Part shown: piece after piece, positions 1 to 11,100 of the stretch
Layout: each line of letters begins with the position of its first letter
How positions within the stretch are numbered: position 1 is the stretch's first letter
Source: Trypanosoma brucei gambiense DAL972
Lineage: Eukaryota > Euglenozoa > Kinetoplastea > Trypanosomatida > Trypanosomatidae
Direction of reading: 5' to 3'
DNA length: 64,000 nt
Assembly (NCBI RefSeq): GCF_000210295.1
Contig: NC_026742.1
Location: 1,674,001 to 1,738,000, forward strand
Notes under the pieces: model-generated
What the model saw: the letters and a program-made list of their open reading frames with translations, nothing else
Database searches by the model: none
What the model was told of the DNA's origin: nothing
Translations under genes and position numbers: made by a program

Positions 1-81
1 CCTGCGCTAGGGTTGATCATATCAACTCAGTTGCGGGTAGTTGCACGCAATAAAGCCGTTGCTGCCTCACAAAACACCTTA

Positions 82-3000
82 ATGTCCATTGCGGTAGAAG
101 AGAGTTCGGTTAGCACCGATGCAGCTGTTCAGCGAACAAATGATGATAGTGTTGTAAGCAAGCGGTCGGCGGTTCATAAGGGGTACTTTGATGACCCGTA
201 TTTGCGTTTCTTTGTGAAGAAACTCTCCCGTCGATCGCCACTAATCAACCGTGGGTACTATCTACGTATGCTGGTTATCACTGACGTGATTGAGCGATGT
301 ATTCACCATTTACGTTGTTTGAAGATACGCTGCACCGTGAATACCCCTCCGTTGCCCCCAACTGGTAATGCTGTTGCACTACCCGTACAAGTGATATCTC
401 TTGGTGCTGGTTATGATACACTTGCTATGCGTTTGAAGCAGCGGCCGGATTACGGCAACGTACACTTCTACGAGGTTGACTTCCCCGCCGTTATGCAATC
501 CAAGTCAATGCTTGTAAAGATGGCACCATTTGGTTCGTTTCCAGAGGATATTGTGGCAGATCCCGGTGGAGAGTTAGTTAAACTTTATGGTAACAACTAC
601 TGGGCGGTTGGTACGGATCTACGTAGCACAAATCGTGATCTTGTAACGTGCTTGAGGGAGGCATCGCCACAATTTTCCACAGACAATCCAACTGTGCTGT
701 ACGCCGAATGTGTGATGCAGTACATGCCTCCAGTTGCTGCATCACAACTCATCAAGCAAATCGCAAGTGCTTTTCCCTGCGCAGTTTTTGTTGCATATGA
801 TCAGCTGCATCCATCGGACAGCTTTGGCACGGTTATGCTGTCAGCGTTACGCACGAAGAACAGTCCGCTTTTAAGTATTGGGGAGTGTCCCAGCGGTGCT
901 GCAATGGTAAGGAGGGCAATTCAACAAGGAATGTGCAAAGCGCGATTTGCCAACTTTCATGATCTCTCAAAATTTTATATATCGGGAGATAATCACGATC
1001 GTGTGGAGGCACTGGAGCCGTTTGACGAGTGGGAGGAGTGGTGTGAAATGTGCGAGCACTATGGCATTACAATGGCTACCACATTATCAGATGAGGAAAT
1101 GCCGGACCACTCGTGCTTTAAAGAGATAATGGAGCAGAAAGAAGAGGAATTGTGCGCAGGGTTACCTTGTAAGTCGCAGGGAAATGAGCAGAACGCACTT
1201 AGGTTGGAAAATTGGCCCACAGGTCGGTTCGGTTTCGAGGGTTGGGGAAATGGTGGTGCAGTTGCAGAAAGGTTGTTCAGCGGAGACGTGCTTATCATAT
1301 CGTTTGGTGGGTTTTCCGTCACGCGAGGTCACCAGCGGACGAATACCCTCCATGTCCATAGCTTGCGCAGTGGGGATCGCAAGGTGCTTCAGTCTTCTTT
1401 AAGTGTCGAGCCGCCGTCACTTGTGTTCCATTCAATGAGTCGTGTCTCGAGGGGAAGTTATGTGGTGTTTGGTGGTCGTACGAATCCTCAAGATGTGGCT
1501 TCGGATGCTTATTTACTTCGACTTGAACTACCTACTGATGGATATGGCGAGGAAGCAAACATTGTGGCGACATGGAGCAAACTACAGCAAACCGCGGATG
1601 ACGGCAAGTTGCCGGTTGCGCGGTATCGGCATGCTGCCACCAGTGTGACTAATAGTGGTGGTGACGAAAACACTGATATGCGTAATATTTTTGTCTTCGG
1701 TGGCCGTTGCGCTACCGGTGAGTTCTTGAATGATGCATGGCTGGGGAGTGTTGGCGACGGAATTATTCACTGGAAACTGTTGCGACTCTCTGGGGACATA
1801 CCACCGCCCTGCTGCTCCAGTGGAGTAGTTGACGCTACAATGGGAAGCATCGTACTGCTAAGCGGTGGTCTTCTCCGTGGTGGCGTCAGTGACAGTTCCT
1901 TGTGGAGTATTGACTGGGTTACTGGTGTTTGCAACAAACGGGACGCAATCGTTGGCCCACGCTTCTCCCATACGATGTGTCGAGTAAGTGTGAATGGTGT
2001 CACAGGAGTGCTTGTCGTGGGTGGTTCCTCAACTGAACCCAGTGCGTCCTTTCAAGCAACGCAGATTTTACTTCTGGACCCGGTCTCTGGTGAGATAACT
2101 GAAACACTGAAACTCCCACCCATGTGCCCCACGTGGACCCGCCATTCTTGTGTTGCACTCGAGGATGGCGCTGTTGGCGTACTAGGGGGCGGGTTCACAT
2201 GCTTTTCATTTGGAACTTTCGCCACAAAGCCGCTACTGCTACTTTTGGATGGGAAACGCGGTGGTCGTAATGCTCACAGCTGGGACGTAGCCAAATTGAA
2301 AAGCACATCCACATCAGCTGCTGCTAATGCCTTTTCCATCTGCTGCACAGTACAAAGGCGTCCCGTTGAAGAGCAATCCCTTAGTGTGGGAAGTTTCTCG
2401 GTGTTGGTGAATCATCCTTTCAAACCAGTGGTGTTCCGCGACGTTGACATGGGCTGTTGTGTCAAGGCATGGAGTGATCCAGCGTATCTAAATCGCGTAG
2501 AGGGGAATACACGAGTTTCTGTCCATGTCGCGCGGAATACGGAACTGCTTGATTTTGTTACGAAAAACTTTTCTTTTCAGCATGTGTCGTTCAATGAGCT
2601 TCTCGATCATTGCCTAGCTAGCTCTGCAGCACTAGCAGAAAGCGGTAACTTACCAGGGAAACTGAATGAAGAAAGAGAAACTTGGTACCTCCGCGCCGTG
2701 GCATCCAATATGAAGAGCGAGCGGGCGAACATATGGCGTGATTTCCAAGGTCTAAAGGACGATTTTGTACTACCGTCAGCAACAGTCGATCACATTAAGC
2801 CGCGCATGCACCAAGCCTGCTTGCGGATAAGCGCTCCGCCTCTGCAGTTGTGGACGCACTACGACACGCTTGACAACGTACTCTGCCAAATAGTGGGTAG
2901 AAAGCGCGTAGTACTTTTCCCTCCCAGTGAATACAACAACCTTTATATTAGCGGTAGCTCCTCAGCCGTTACCAATATCGATAAACCGGATTACATGCGA

Positions 3001-3381
3001 TTTCCTCGATTTATCGATGCATCTCGCCACGCTTTAGAGGTAGAAATCGGCCCAGGAGACATGCTGTTCATACCAGCACTATGGTTCCACCATGTCACCA
3101 CTCTTAAAGGAAGCTATTCGATGAGTGTTAATGTCTTCTTTGAGCGTCTCCCGCATGCGGACTATGATAAGAAGGACCTGTACGGCAACAAAGATATTCC
3201 AGCTGCATCGCGCCTTCGCGCGGGTATAGTGAAGAAAGTGAAGGAAATGATTTCTGAAACTGCTGTCGAACGAACAAGTGATGGAAAAGCGCTGACACCA
3301 GATTTGGTGGAGTTTGCGCTGCGGCAGGCACTACAAGACTTGATGGAGGTGGCGGATGATATGTGTACTGCCCTTCGATAG
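82..3381 (+). CDS. TYW4: tRNA wybutosine-synthesizing protein 4-like (LCMT + kelch + JmjC)
   Basis: Predicted to act late in wybutosine synthesis at position 37 of tRNA-Phe, methylating and methoxycarbonylating the side chain with S-adenosylmethionine. Three regions are visible. Residues 16-330 are a leucine-carboxyl-methyltransferase-like domain: the N-terminal pattern VQRTNDDSVVSKRSA followed by GYFDDP matches LCMT2/TYW4, and the SAM-loop motif LGAGYDT is at 107-113. Residues about 380-740 hold kelch-type blades (repeated FGG/GG turns). Residues about 820-1060 are a JmjC cupin with the iron-binding HxD at H926/D928 and a distal His at H1003 in PALWFHHV. The reading frame is open to the window edge, but the ATG at 82 places the LCMT motif 16 residues in, as in the family, so I take it as the start (1,099 aa). 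Fungal TYW4 has the same fusion; human LCMT2 and TYW5 are separate proteins. Confidence 0.85.
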   Translation: MSIAVEESSVSTDAAVQRTNDDSVVSKRSAVHKGYFDDPYLRFFVKKLSRRSPLINRGYYLRMLVITDVIERCIHHLRCLKIRCTVNTPPLPPTGNAVALPVQVISLGAGYDTLAMRLKQRPDYGNVHFYEVDFPAVMQSKSMLVKMAPFGSFPEDIVADPGGELVKLYGNNYWAVGTDLRSTNRDLVTCLREASPQFSTDNPTVLYAECVMQYMPPVAASQLIKQIASAFPCAVFVAYDQLHPSDSFGTVMLSALRTKNSPLLSIGECPSGAAMVRRAIQQGMCKARFANFHDLSKFYISGDNHDRVEALEPFDEWEEWCEMCEHYGITMATTLSDEEMPDHSCFKEIMEQKEEELCAGLPCKSQGNEQNALRLENWPTGRFGFEGWGNGGAVAERLFSGDVLIISFGGFSVTRGHQRTNTLHVHSLRSGDRKVLQSSLSVEPPSLVFHSMSRVSRGSYVVFGGRTNPQDVASDAYLLRLELPTDGYGEEANIVATWSKLQQTADDGKLPVARYRHAATSVTNSGGDENTDMRNIFVFGGRCATGEFLNDAWLGSVGDGIIHWKLLRLSGDIPPPCCSSGVVDATMGSIVLLSGGLLRGGVSDSSLWSIDWVTGVCNKRDAIVGPRFSHTMCRVSVNGVTGVLVVGGSSTEPSASFQATQILLLDPVSGEITETLKLPPMCPTWTRHSCVALEDGAVGVLGGGFTCFSFGTFATKPLLLLLDGKRGGRNAHSWDVAKLKSTSTSAAANAFSICCTVQRRPVEEQSLSVGSFSVLVNHPFKPVVFRDVDMGCCVKAWSDPAYLNRVEGNTRVSVHVARNTELLDFVTKNFSFQHVSFNELLDHCLASSAALAESGNLPGKLNEERETWYLRAVASNMKSERANIWRDFQGLKDDFVLPSATVDHIKPRMHQACLRISAPPLQLWTHYDTLDNVLCQIVGRKRVVLFPPSEYNNLYISGSSSAVTNIDKPDYMRFPRFIDASRHALEVEIGPGDMLFIPALWFHHVTTLKGSYSMSVNVFFERLPHADYDKKDLYGNKDIPAASRLRAGIVKKVKEMISETAVERTSDGKALTPDLVEFALRQALQDLMEVADDMCTALR

Positions 3382-4516
3382 TGTCATACGCTCCGGATGG
3401 GCGATTTGACTACTTTCTCCTTCAAGCCGGCACCAGTGTCGTAGCGGCGGCACAATTTGTCGCAAAAGGCGCTCACAACGTTTATCGTACCTGTAACTAT
3501 GCACTGAATTATTAATTAAAAAAAAAAACTCCATCTGTAACTGTCTGGTATGTTCTTTGTTTTGTGATACCGACTATACACCTACAATGGGTACTCGACC
3601 TCTTGCCAATATACTATATATATATATATATATATATATTCTCAACCTACCTTTTTTCCTTTCTTTTTGTTTATTCTGAACTCCCTTTCTTGTTGCTATT
3701 CCGACGCAAACACATTTTGTCCAGTTATTCCCACAACCAAAAGCCGGGGTCTCCTCCACCGTTTTGTGGGGTGTCTTGTACAGTCCACTGGGGGCACTGA
3801 GCCTAAACTGTGCGCAACCCAGGAGAGGGCAAAAAGTGCGACAGCAGCAACAGAAAGAGAAAAAACAAGAGGGAGGGGAAAGGGAGTTTTTTTTTATTAT
3901 TTTGAGCGCCACCTAGCCGGACGGCTCTACTGATTTGTTAATACCATTTTTTTTTTTTTTAAGGAAGGAGAGGGGTGAGCCAGCAATATTAAATTATTTT
4001 AGTTGAGGAGCGACGATAACATTTTCAACAAGAAGGAGAAAGGGAAGCACAAATATAGAAGCATTTTTCATCAGCAAAGTGCCGCAGGTGTAAAGTAAGA
4101 GGTGTAACATATCAAGGACACACAAAACTACACATTTATACAAATACATTAATACATCCTCTCCTCGATCTGCAGAGGCGTGAGGGCGAAAGAAGGGGGA
4201 GATTTTTTTTCGTCGTTTTTCCTTCGCTCAGCTTCGCTACGTCTCAACCTCAATAGTAAGGAGACAACGGTGAGCAGTCAACCAATTGGGACGTTGAGGT
4301 GTTTAGAGCGCCGAGTGAAACAAGAAAGGGTAGAAGCGTAAAGTCGGAACAAGTGTGTTAGGTGCACACAGAAAGGAGGTGGGAAAGGGGACAATAAAAT
4401 AAAAGGAGGGGGGGCCGAAAACATACAATTGAGTTTCCTCTTCCCTCTATTACACGCGCGCCCTTTCCTACGTGCGTAATTGATTTAGTCTTAGCTCCGC
4501 TTACAATCTTTTAGAA
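3382..4516 (+). other. intergenic region with TA microsatellite and splice acceptors for the dolichol kinase gene
   Basis: 1.1 kb without a credible gene. It holds a T-rich stretch, a TA dinucleotide run at 3615-3639, then purine-rich DNA (about 3960-4400). A pyrimidine-rich segment at 4434-4486 is followed by AG at 4487-4488 and 4493-4494, plausible trans-splice acceptors for the ATG at 4517. Confidence 0.6.
3615..3639. repeat. TA dinucleotide microsatellite
   Basis: Uninterrupted alternating T/A of about 25 bases between two genes. Such tracts are common in spacers of this genome type and likely length-polymorphic. Confidence 0.9.
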
Positions 4517-6190
4517 ATGATGATATATCCTCGCATGAGAGTGGAGGTTTCCTACTCTGCCACTCTCATGGTGTTGTGGGCGCTTCTACTAACTTTCATG
4601 TCGTGGAGAGTTAACCAAACGTCGGAGGGTATGGCTGTGCTTTTGTTGACTATCATGTCCGTTGCCACGCCGGATGGTGAAAGCCATCTTTTTCTCCCGT
4701 TATTGTTTCTGGCAGAGCGGTTACTGGGGGAAGTAATGTCGTGCAGAATGCTGCCTCACGAGTTTCATGCGTCAACGATTCTGTCGTTCATGACAACTTC
4801 CTACTCTCATACCTTGTGGAAAAGGGACTCTCGTCCCAGAATTTTTATGTGTGGTATTCGTGATGTCATAGTGTGGCTGCTCTTAATCTTCATTGCATTT
4901 AAGGACTGCGGCGTCACCGTTGGTGGTGGAGTTTTTGTTGTGTTTGGTTTTGTTTTCTACGTAACACTGAAGCGAATTCTTGGTGAAAGTGAGGCAATTT
5001 TGGTTGGTGGGTTGGTTGGCTTCTACGCGTTCGACGCCGTTAGTGGCTGGGGATTTAGTAGTGTCGGTGCATTCAATGCGGACGCACCTAATAAAGAGGG
5101 TTTACATACGGTCAGTGTTATGACCAAAGCACACATTGTCAGTCGTACGGCAATAATGTGCGCTGTAGTGATGGCATCGGTGCTGTATTTTGCCTCGCGC
5201 TTCTGTCTAGTGGCCAAGTTTGATAACTCAAAATCATCTGAGCAGGTTATGAACGTGCCACGGATCACGTTTGCCTTCTGGATGTCTCTAACGATCATTG
5301 TAGCGTCGGCGTACGCGGTGGGAAGCATGGAAATAGGAGAGGATATGGCGTTGTGGCTGGTGCGATACATAACAGCCAGCAGATTTCGTGTCTTAACAAT
5401 TGCGTATTGGAGTATTGCCGTACCTTCGATGGTTGTAGTGGTGGATGTTTTCACCAAAGACTTGAGTAAGGTTGTAAGACGGAAGTTGTTTCACTTTCTG
5501 GCCGTTGCAGCCTTCACCCCTGCCGCTATTGTTGATCCCCAGTTCCTTTCGTTATCGTTATCTGTTGCCACAAGCCTCTCCATATTATTGGAGTTGGGGC
5601 GCTACTACGGAGTGAGCGGCGCTTCCTATGTAAATGCTTTTGTGGTCCATCACATCGACAGCCGTGATTCCATCAAAGGTGTCGTCCGTACGCATATTTA
5701 TCTCATTTATGGATTGGGACTTTCCATGATGCTTTACTACCGTCGTGAACGCAACGGAAAAACAGAGCATCATAATAGTTTGTTGGAGCTCTCTATCAGT
5801 GTCATTCCCGGCCTTGTGTCGCTCGGCGTTGTTGATGCATGTGCAGGTATTGTTGGAAGCTCATTTCTTCTTTCCTACAGACGGGCACTGGGTCGATATC
5901 TTAGCAATAATGTCTACACTGAAAGAGCTAATGCAACCATTACACACAAGACAACCACGGGAACATTAGGTGGGTTTGTGTGCGGGGTTGTGTTTTGGGT
6001 TTTCGTGTTGTTTGTGTCTAACGTGGAACAGCACGGCCAAGCGGCCATGTCTCTTGTTCTCGTTGTTGTGTGTAGCGTTGCGGAGTGCTTTACAGATGGC
6101 ATTGACAACTTGCAGCTCCCTTTAGCATTGTATGGGGCTGTGACGACATTATTCGCGTTTTCAGGGTGGGGTGAAGATAGTTGTGCTTAG
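4517..6190 (+). CDS. DOLK: dolichol kinase
   Basis: Predicted to phosphorylate dolichol with CTP in the endoplasmic reticulum membrane, giving dolichyl phosphate for N-glycan and GPI-anchor mannose donors. The 557-residue protein is strongly hydrophobic along most of its length, with more than ten candidate membrane helices, as in SEC59/DOLK. The C-terminal third carries the family signature: RKLFHFLAV on the entry to the conserved region, the CTP-binding acidic motif DACAGIVG with D440, and the KTTTGT motif at K478-T483 that corresponds to KTxEGT. GPI-anchored surface coats make the pathway important in trypanosomes, which is known biology rather than something the sequence shows. The ATG at 4517 is directly followed by another ATG (4520); either could be used. 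Confidence 0.85.
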   Translation: MMIYPRMRVEVSYSATLMVLWALLLTFMSWRVNQTSEGMAVLLLTIMSVATPDGESHLFLPLLFLAERLLGEVMSCRMLPHEFHASTILSFMTTSYSHTLWKRDSRPRIFMCGIRDVIVWLLLIFIAFKDCGVTVGGGVFVVFGFVFYVTLKRILGESEAILVGGLVGFYAFDAVSGWGFSSVGAFNADAPNKEGLHTVSVMTKAHIVSRTAIMCAVVMASVLYFASRFCLVAKFDNSKSSEQVMNVPRITFAFWMSLTIIVASAYAVGSMEIGEDMALWLVRYITASRFRVLTIAYWSIAVPSMVVVVDVFTKDLSKVVRRKLFHFLAVAAFTPAAIVDPQFLSLSLSVATSLSILLELGRYYGVSGASYVNAFVVHHIDSRDSIKGVVRTHIYLIYGLGLSMMLYYRRERNGKTEHHNSLLELSISVIPGLVSLGVVDACAGIVGSSFLLSYRRALGRYLSNNVYTERANATITHKTTTGTLGGFVCGVVFWVFVLFVSNVEQHGQAAMSLVLVVVCSVAECFTDGIDNLQLPLALYGAVTTLFAFSGWGEDSCA

Positions 6191-6294
6191 TTGGTTCATC
6201 AGTTCGTAGGGAATTAACAAACGTGAATTGACACAGTATAGGGAAACGGGCTACTCGAAAGGAGGTAGATAAAAGAAAAACAAAAGAAACCAAG

Positions 6295-6340
6295 CACACA
6301 CACACACACATACACTCATACACTCATGCACTCATACGTA
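6295..6340. repeat. short CA and ACTCAT-like tandem repeats
   Basis: An alternating CA run is followed by three to four imperfect ACTCATAC/ACTCATGC units about 100 bases after the dolichol kinase stop codon, so probably within its 3' UTR. Confidence 0.75.
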
Positions 6341-8017
6341 CATAAAAAGAGTATGGAAAAGGGAAGAGGGAGCTGAAAGCGCAAATAATGATACACCTGG
6401 AGAAATACGGAATAAGATGATGTGGGAGATCGTGAACATTTTTGTATCATACCGAATGTGCGGGGTTGAGGAGCGAAGCAAAAGGAAAAGCCGGAGGGTG
6501 GAGAAAAGGAAGAAGAAAGGGAGCAAAGGAGAAATTAAGGAACGCGGAAAAGAGGAGATGAATTTAGATATGCATAATCTGTGGCTGTAAGGTAAGCTGT
6601 CTGTAGATTTCATGGGACTCCCAACCCCAATTGCCTTGCCCCCTTCATCATGAATCTGCTTTTTACTTGTGTTTTGGTTGCACGCCTTTTATAGTTGCTG
6701 ATGTTAGTGGTGAGGGGAGTCATGTGGTTTATAACCTCTTGCACTCTTTGTTGTTGTTGTTATATATATATATATATCGTTGCTTTTTGTCACGGCGAAA
6801 GTGTGACTTTTTTTTTTGGTGCGTGTCGTCGGTGTGTGTGTGTATTGGCGCATTGCGTCGACAGACTGTGCGCATTGGTATAAGAGGGCAACTTTAATGG
6901 TTATTATATCTATCTGCCATACAACATTTTTTTTTGTTAAAGGATACTTTTTTAAAAAGAAGAAGAGTGTGCAATTAACTAAAGAGTGATGGTGGTCAAA
7001 AAGATGTTGCGGATACTGGGTGTGAGGGGGGGGAATATAAAGGAAAAAAAACACGTACGGGCGATATAATAATAAAATTTATATTAATGGTTTAATAAAT
7101 TATAAATATGTTTAAATTTACTTGTATGCGTTTATATTTGAATGTGCATCTGCAATGCATCCATCCCCATAAGGGGGAGGGGAAAGGAGGGAAACTGTGT
7201 TGAAGGAAAGAAAAGACGTGAGGGGAAACGAAACGAAAAAAAGAGGGGTAAAAGCATGGAGAGGAATGTCCGCTTCTTCGTAAAAATTTGAAGACACAAA
7301 AGCAAAGATAAAAATGAAAGAGAAAAGAAGAGAAGAAGGACGGAAGCTGGTACTAGAGGATTATATATTCCCCCACTATTCAAGTGAGTCACTTTCATAG
7401 TGCATTCCCCTTTCATTCGGTCTTTCGTTTGTGTTTTTTTGTATTTCCTCCTCGGTATTTAACAAAAAAAAAACTTTCTCTCATTTCGTTTTTTGTTTCC
7501 TTTAAAGTTTCAAGGCACTTCTTCTTGGGTCGCATACTTGAGTTGGCACTTTCCGTGATTTTTTTCTTATTTGCCCCTCCACCGCCACAGCATCCTAACA
7601 CCTTGTATTTATTATGAAATATACGAACGTATTCGTTTATTTAACTTGTTGAGAGTCGTTTTTCACCCCCTGTTCTCCTATGTTTTCCCCCTTTTGTCCC
7701 CATACCTACTCGATTTTTCCCTCGGAGGCACGCGCTATACCCTTCGTGCAAGAGAGCGCTGTATTTTAACATGATGAGTATACCCTCTATTTATAAACAC
7801 GTGTCACATTTGTGTTGTTGTTTTCTTATTCAATATAAATTACTTATGTATATGTAATTGCTCCATCTTTTTTCCACTTCTTTTCTTGTTTTTCTTTTGC
7901 ATTATCAACAATACGTCCCGTTTCCTTTATTACACCACAAAACCATTTCGCCAGACACACTGTTAATAATAGTATCAATAACTTTAATTAGAAGTGGTAA
8001 GGGTACTTGTATATTGC

Positions 8018-8069
8018 TCTGTTCCTGTTTGTTATTGATCTTTTATTTTCCCTCCTTTTCCGCGGGTAG
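8018..8069 (+). promoter_or_regulatory. polypyrimidine tract and trans-splice acceptor
   Basis: Pyrimidine-rich run ending in GGGTAG, AG at 8068-8069. No ATG lies between it and position 8160, so the ATG at 8160 would be the first in the mature mRNA. Confidence 0.6.
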
Positions 8070-8159
8070 AGAAGGAACTCACATCTTGACAAACACCAGT
8101 GCGCCGCTACGCGAATATTAACATTGCGAACATAGGGGGGGAAGAAATATCGAAGAGAA

Positions 8160-11100
8160 ATGGACGGTTGCGTCAACTACAGTGCAGTGGGCGGTAGTAA
8201 TGAGGCGGGGAGGGTGCATTCGTCCCGGTTTCAAAATGTAAGAAGAGTGGTGAGTAGCGATGTGAATGTGACAAGCATCGGAGGTCTCCCCGCCATTCAA
8301 AATGCATCCGGGCAGAGGGAAAAACCCTCACAAAACCCATTGTCGCTGAACGCATCGGAGAGTAAAGCAAGGGCAAACCGAATTATGATACAAGAACGCT
8401 GGCGGAGTGTCCTCCTAGAGTACGAAGTAGGTCTAAAGGAGCTGGTAACGAACAGCATGGAGGAACCACCGAGTGCCATACGCACCATGAAAACGTTTCA
8501 GCTGTACGACTCCGTCACCCGCGCCGTTGCGCAGCAATCGCCTGAGTTCGGTAACATGCTGAGAATGTTTCGCATGGAATTTTGTCGGGCGATATTTACT
8601 CAACCCACCCTCACTGCCAGTTATCTTCATCCGGAGGACGAAGGTTCCGGGCAGAGTGAGGAGCTGGGTGCGACATATTTTGATCAAACGGAGATGCTGC
8701 TACGCGAGAACGCCGCATTGCGTCTCGAAGTAAACCTTGGAAACACACGAGACAATCTGGCAAGACTAAGACAGGAACTTGAAAATTTTAGAGAAGCAGT
8801 AACGTACTATGAAAATGAAGTAAGTCGCCTTGAGAGGGAGAATGAGCGATATGCAGCAAGCTATGTGACCGCGAGGGATGAGTTGACGAGCGAGCGGGAG
8901 AAGAATAGGAAAATCAAGAACGAATTCGATGACGTGCGGCTGCGGCTGTTGCAAGAAAATAAGGACCTCCACTTGCGTATTTGCAGGCTGCGGAAGTGTC
9001 TCAGTGATAACGAATCCGTATTCGTGAAGGATGCGTACAAGGTAATAAAAGATAAGCGAATGACCCTGCTCCAAGGATTATTTGAACAGGGCGATGAGCG
9101 AGTTGTGCTTTTGGTGATGCTTAGCCAGTTGGAGGGTCGTATGAACGAACTGCTTGACCAATACGATAGGGACGTCTTGTTTGGCGATTATGCCGGAGAG
9201 TACGAACAGTGTAGGCGAACACTTGGTGTTGTTGCTCTGTTAATAGAGGAGATGCACTTGTGTGAGCAACGGTATATGCAATTACTCCCACGTGATGGGA
9301 AATTAATAAATGACGAACAGGATGAGACGGATGTATTCGCCTCCCTCCTGAGCGACCCTCGCATGTACGAGGCACTGGTGGCCAGGTTGTGCATTCGGCA
9401 GGGTGGAAGCTCTAAGACTACACCGCAACTTTTGAAATTGGTAGACGATGCTCTTCCTGACGGTCCAGAGGTTAGGATGTCCCTTGCTGTGTATAAAGGG
9501 GCGCAAACAACAAGTCCAGCAGAATCCAACACGCAAAATAGTGTTTCGGCAGTGAGGGAAATGGATGACACTGTAGCGCAGGTACCCGCCCCAAGCAGGA
9601 AGGTATCAATTCTTTATAGCCACGATGGTAATCCCGACACTTCGTCAAATACAATTCCTAATGATTCGTTTTGTCATCTGCGCACAGCATCGTCGCCAGA
9701 TGACTCGGAAGAGGCGGCGAAGAGAAAATCTGAAGGAGAGGCTGGGGAACCGCAAAAACCACCGATTATCCAAAAGTTGGGGGGGAAGAAATTTCCTTTG
9801 GAGATGCCCCAATCATTCGTGGATCTTCCTGAAGAAATGTTCGAAGAGGCCAAGCGAAAGCAAGAAGAGTGGGTGGCGAATATCCTTCTGACAAGTGACG
9901 AAGGCGATCAACTGCTTCAGCGCGTGAAGGCTGGCGGCGCCTCTAGCAGCCACTTGACGAAAGGAGAGCAGCTCATGCGGCACTTTCTTATGAAACCGAT
10001 GTTGGATGTGAGCGCCAATAAGTTTCACTGCGGAATCGACGTCTTTACCGGTCCTGCACAGCATACACAAGCTCTTCTGTGTTCTGTCAATCATGTGGAC
10101 CCTGTTGAACCATTTGCTGTACCTCAGGGGACGCGCTTCATGCATATAAAGTATCGCAATGTACTGCGAGAAGAGGCAGTTGTTAAGGGAGATGATTCCT
10201 CAAACAATCTATCCGTGTCGGAGGCTCTTGAGGAATGGGGTGGTAAGACGATATTTACACGTGTCGATTGCGCCCACGAGCAAAATAAGAATGAAGTGGC
10301 CGAAATGTTGAGTAAGTCACATTTGTTTGGTGAACTCAAGCCATCCAACTACTCAAAAAGCCTCCTGAAAGGTGTTATGGCATCTTCTTCAACATCACCC
10401 GCAACTGCAGTGTTTTTACGCCTTAACCCTCTTTCACCTAACCGGTCGCCAGAGTGGTTGCTTTACCAGAATATGTTTGGCGGCTATAGGCCGATTACTC
10501 CGAGACTCATTGATGTGTCTACTATCGGGCACATTTTACTAAACTCGTGCGAACGCCACTTTCAACGGGCGGAAGAGCGGTACCTCCGGTGCCTAGAGCA
10601 AACTAAAACTCGAGCAACTAATAGTGAAATGGTACGTATGCTGGTTGAGTCAGTCTTCAGGGAGTCGTATGTTTTGACGGAATTCCAAGAGTCATTTGTA
10701 AAGGAACTAGAGTCTCGTTATTGCTATCCAGAACTCGTGGCGAAGACCATGTACGAAATTTTGTGTTACTTTGATGCAACGATGGCGGCACAGCCACTGG
10801 TGGATCTCTACCTTAGCTGCATCCGGGGTTTCGAGTCCCCTACACGTATTCATTACATCACGTACGTAATGCACCAAATATCGGCCAACTGGCCCTCCTC
10901 CAACCCAGAGGAAGCAATAGAAAAGGAGGACGTACTCACATTACTTGAACATGTATATAAGAGAGCTTCCGGTGTGATAAGTATGGGCCCCAGTGAAATC
11001 ATCTCTGAGTACCAACTAGCCACACACTCTGCTCCAATTACACTTAACGCACTCCGTGGTTACCTGGTGACTATCATGCTTCATTATGAAGATCCATTGT

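Larger units (their letters stand above)
6191..8159 (+). other. 2-kb gene-free spacer with purine/pyrimidine asymmetry
   Basis: No open frame here has codon-like composition. The left part has CA and ACTCAT-type short repeats (6295-6340) and purine-rich DNA (6350-6560, 7150-7370). The right part turns pyrimidine-rich (7390-7720 and 7858-8060). It most likely combines a long 3' UTR of the dolichol kinase mRNA with the 5' signals of the next gene. Confidence 0.55.
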
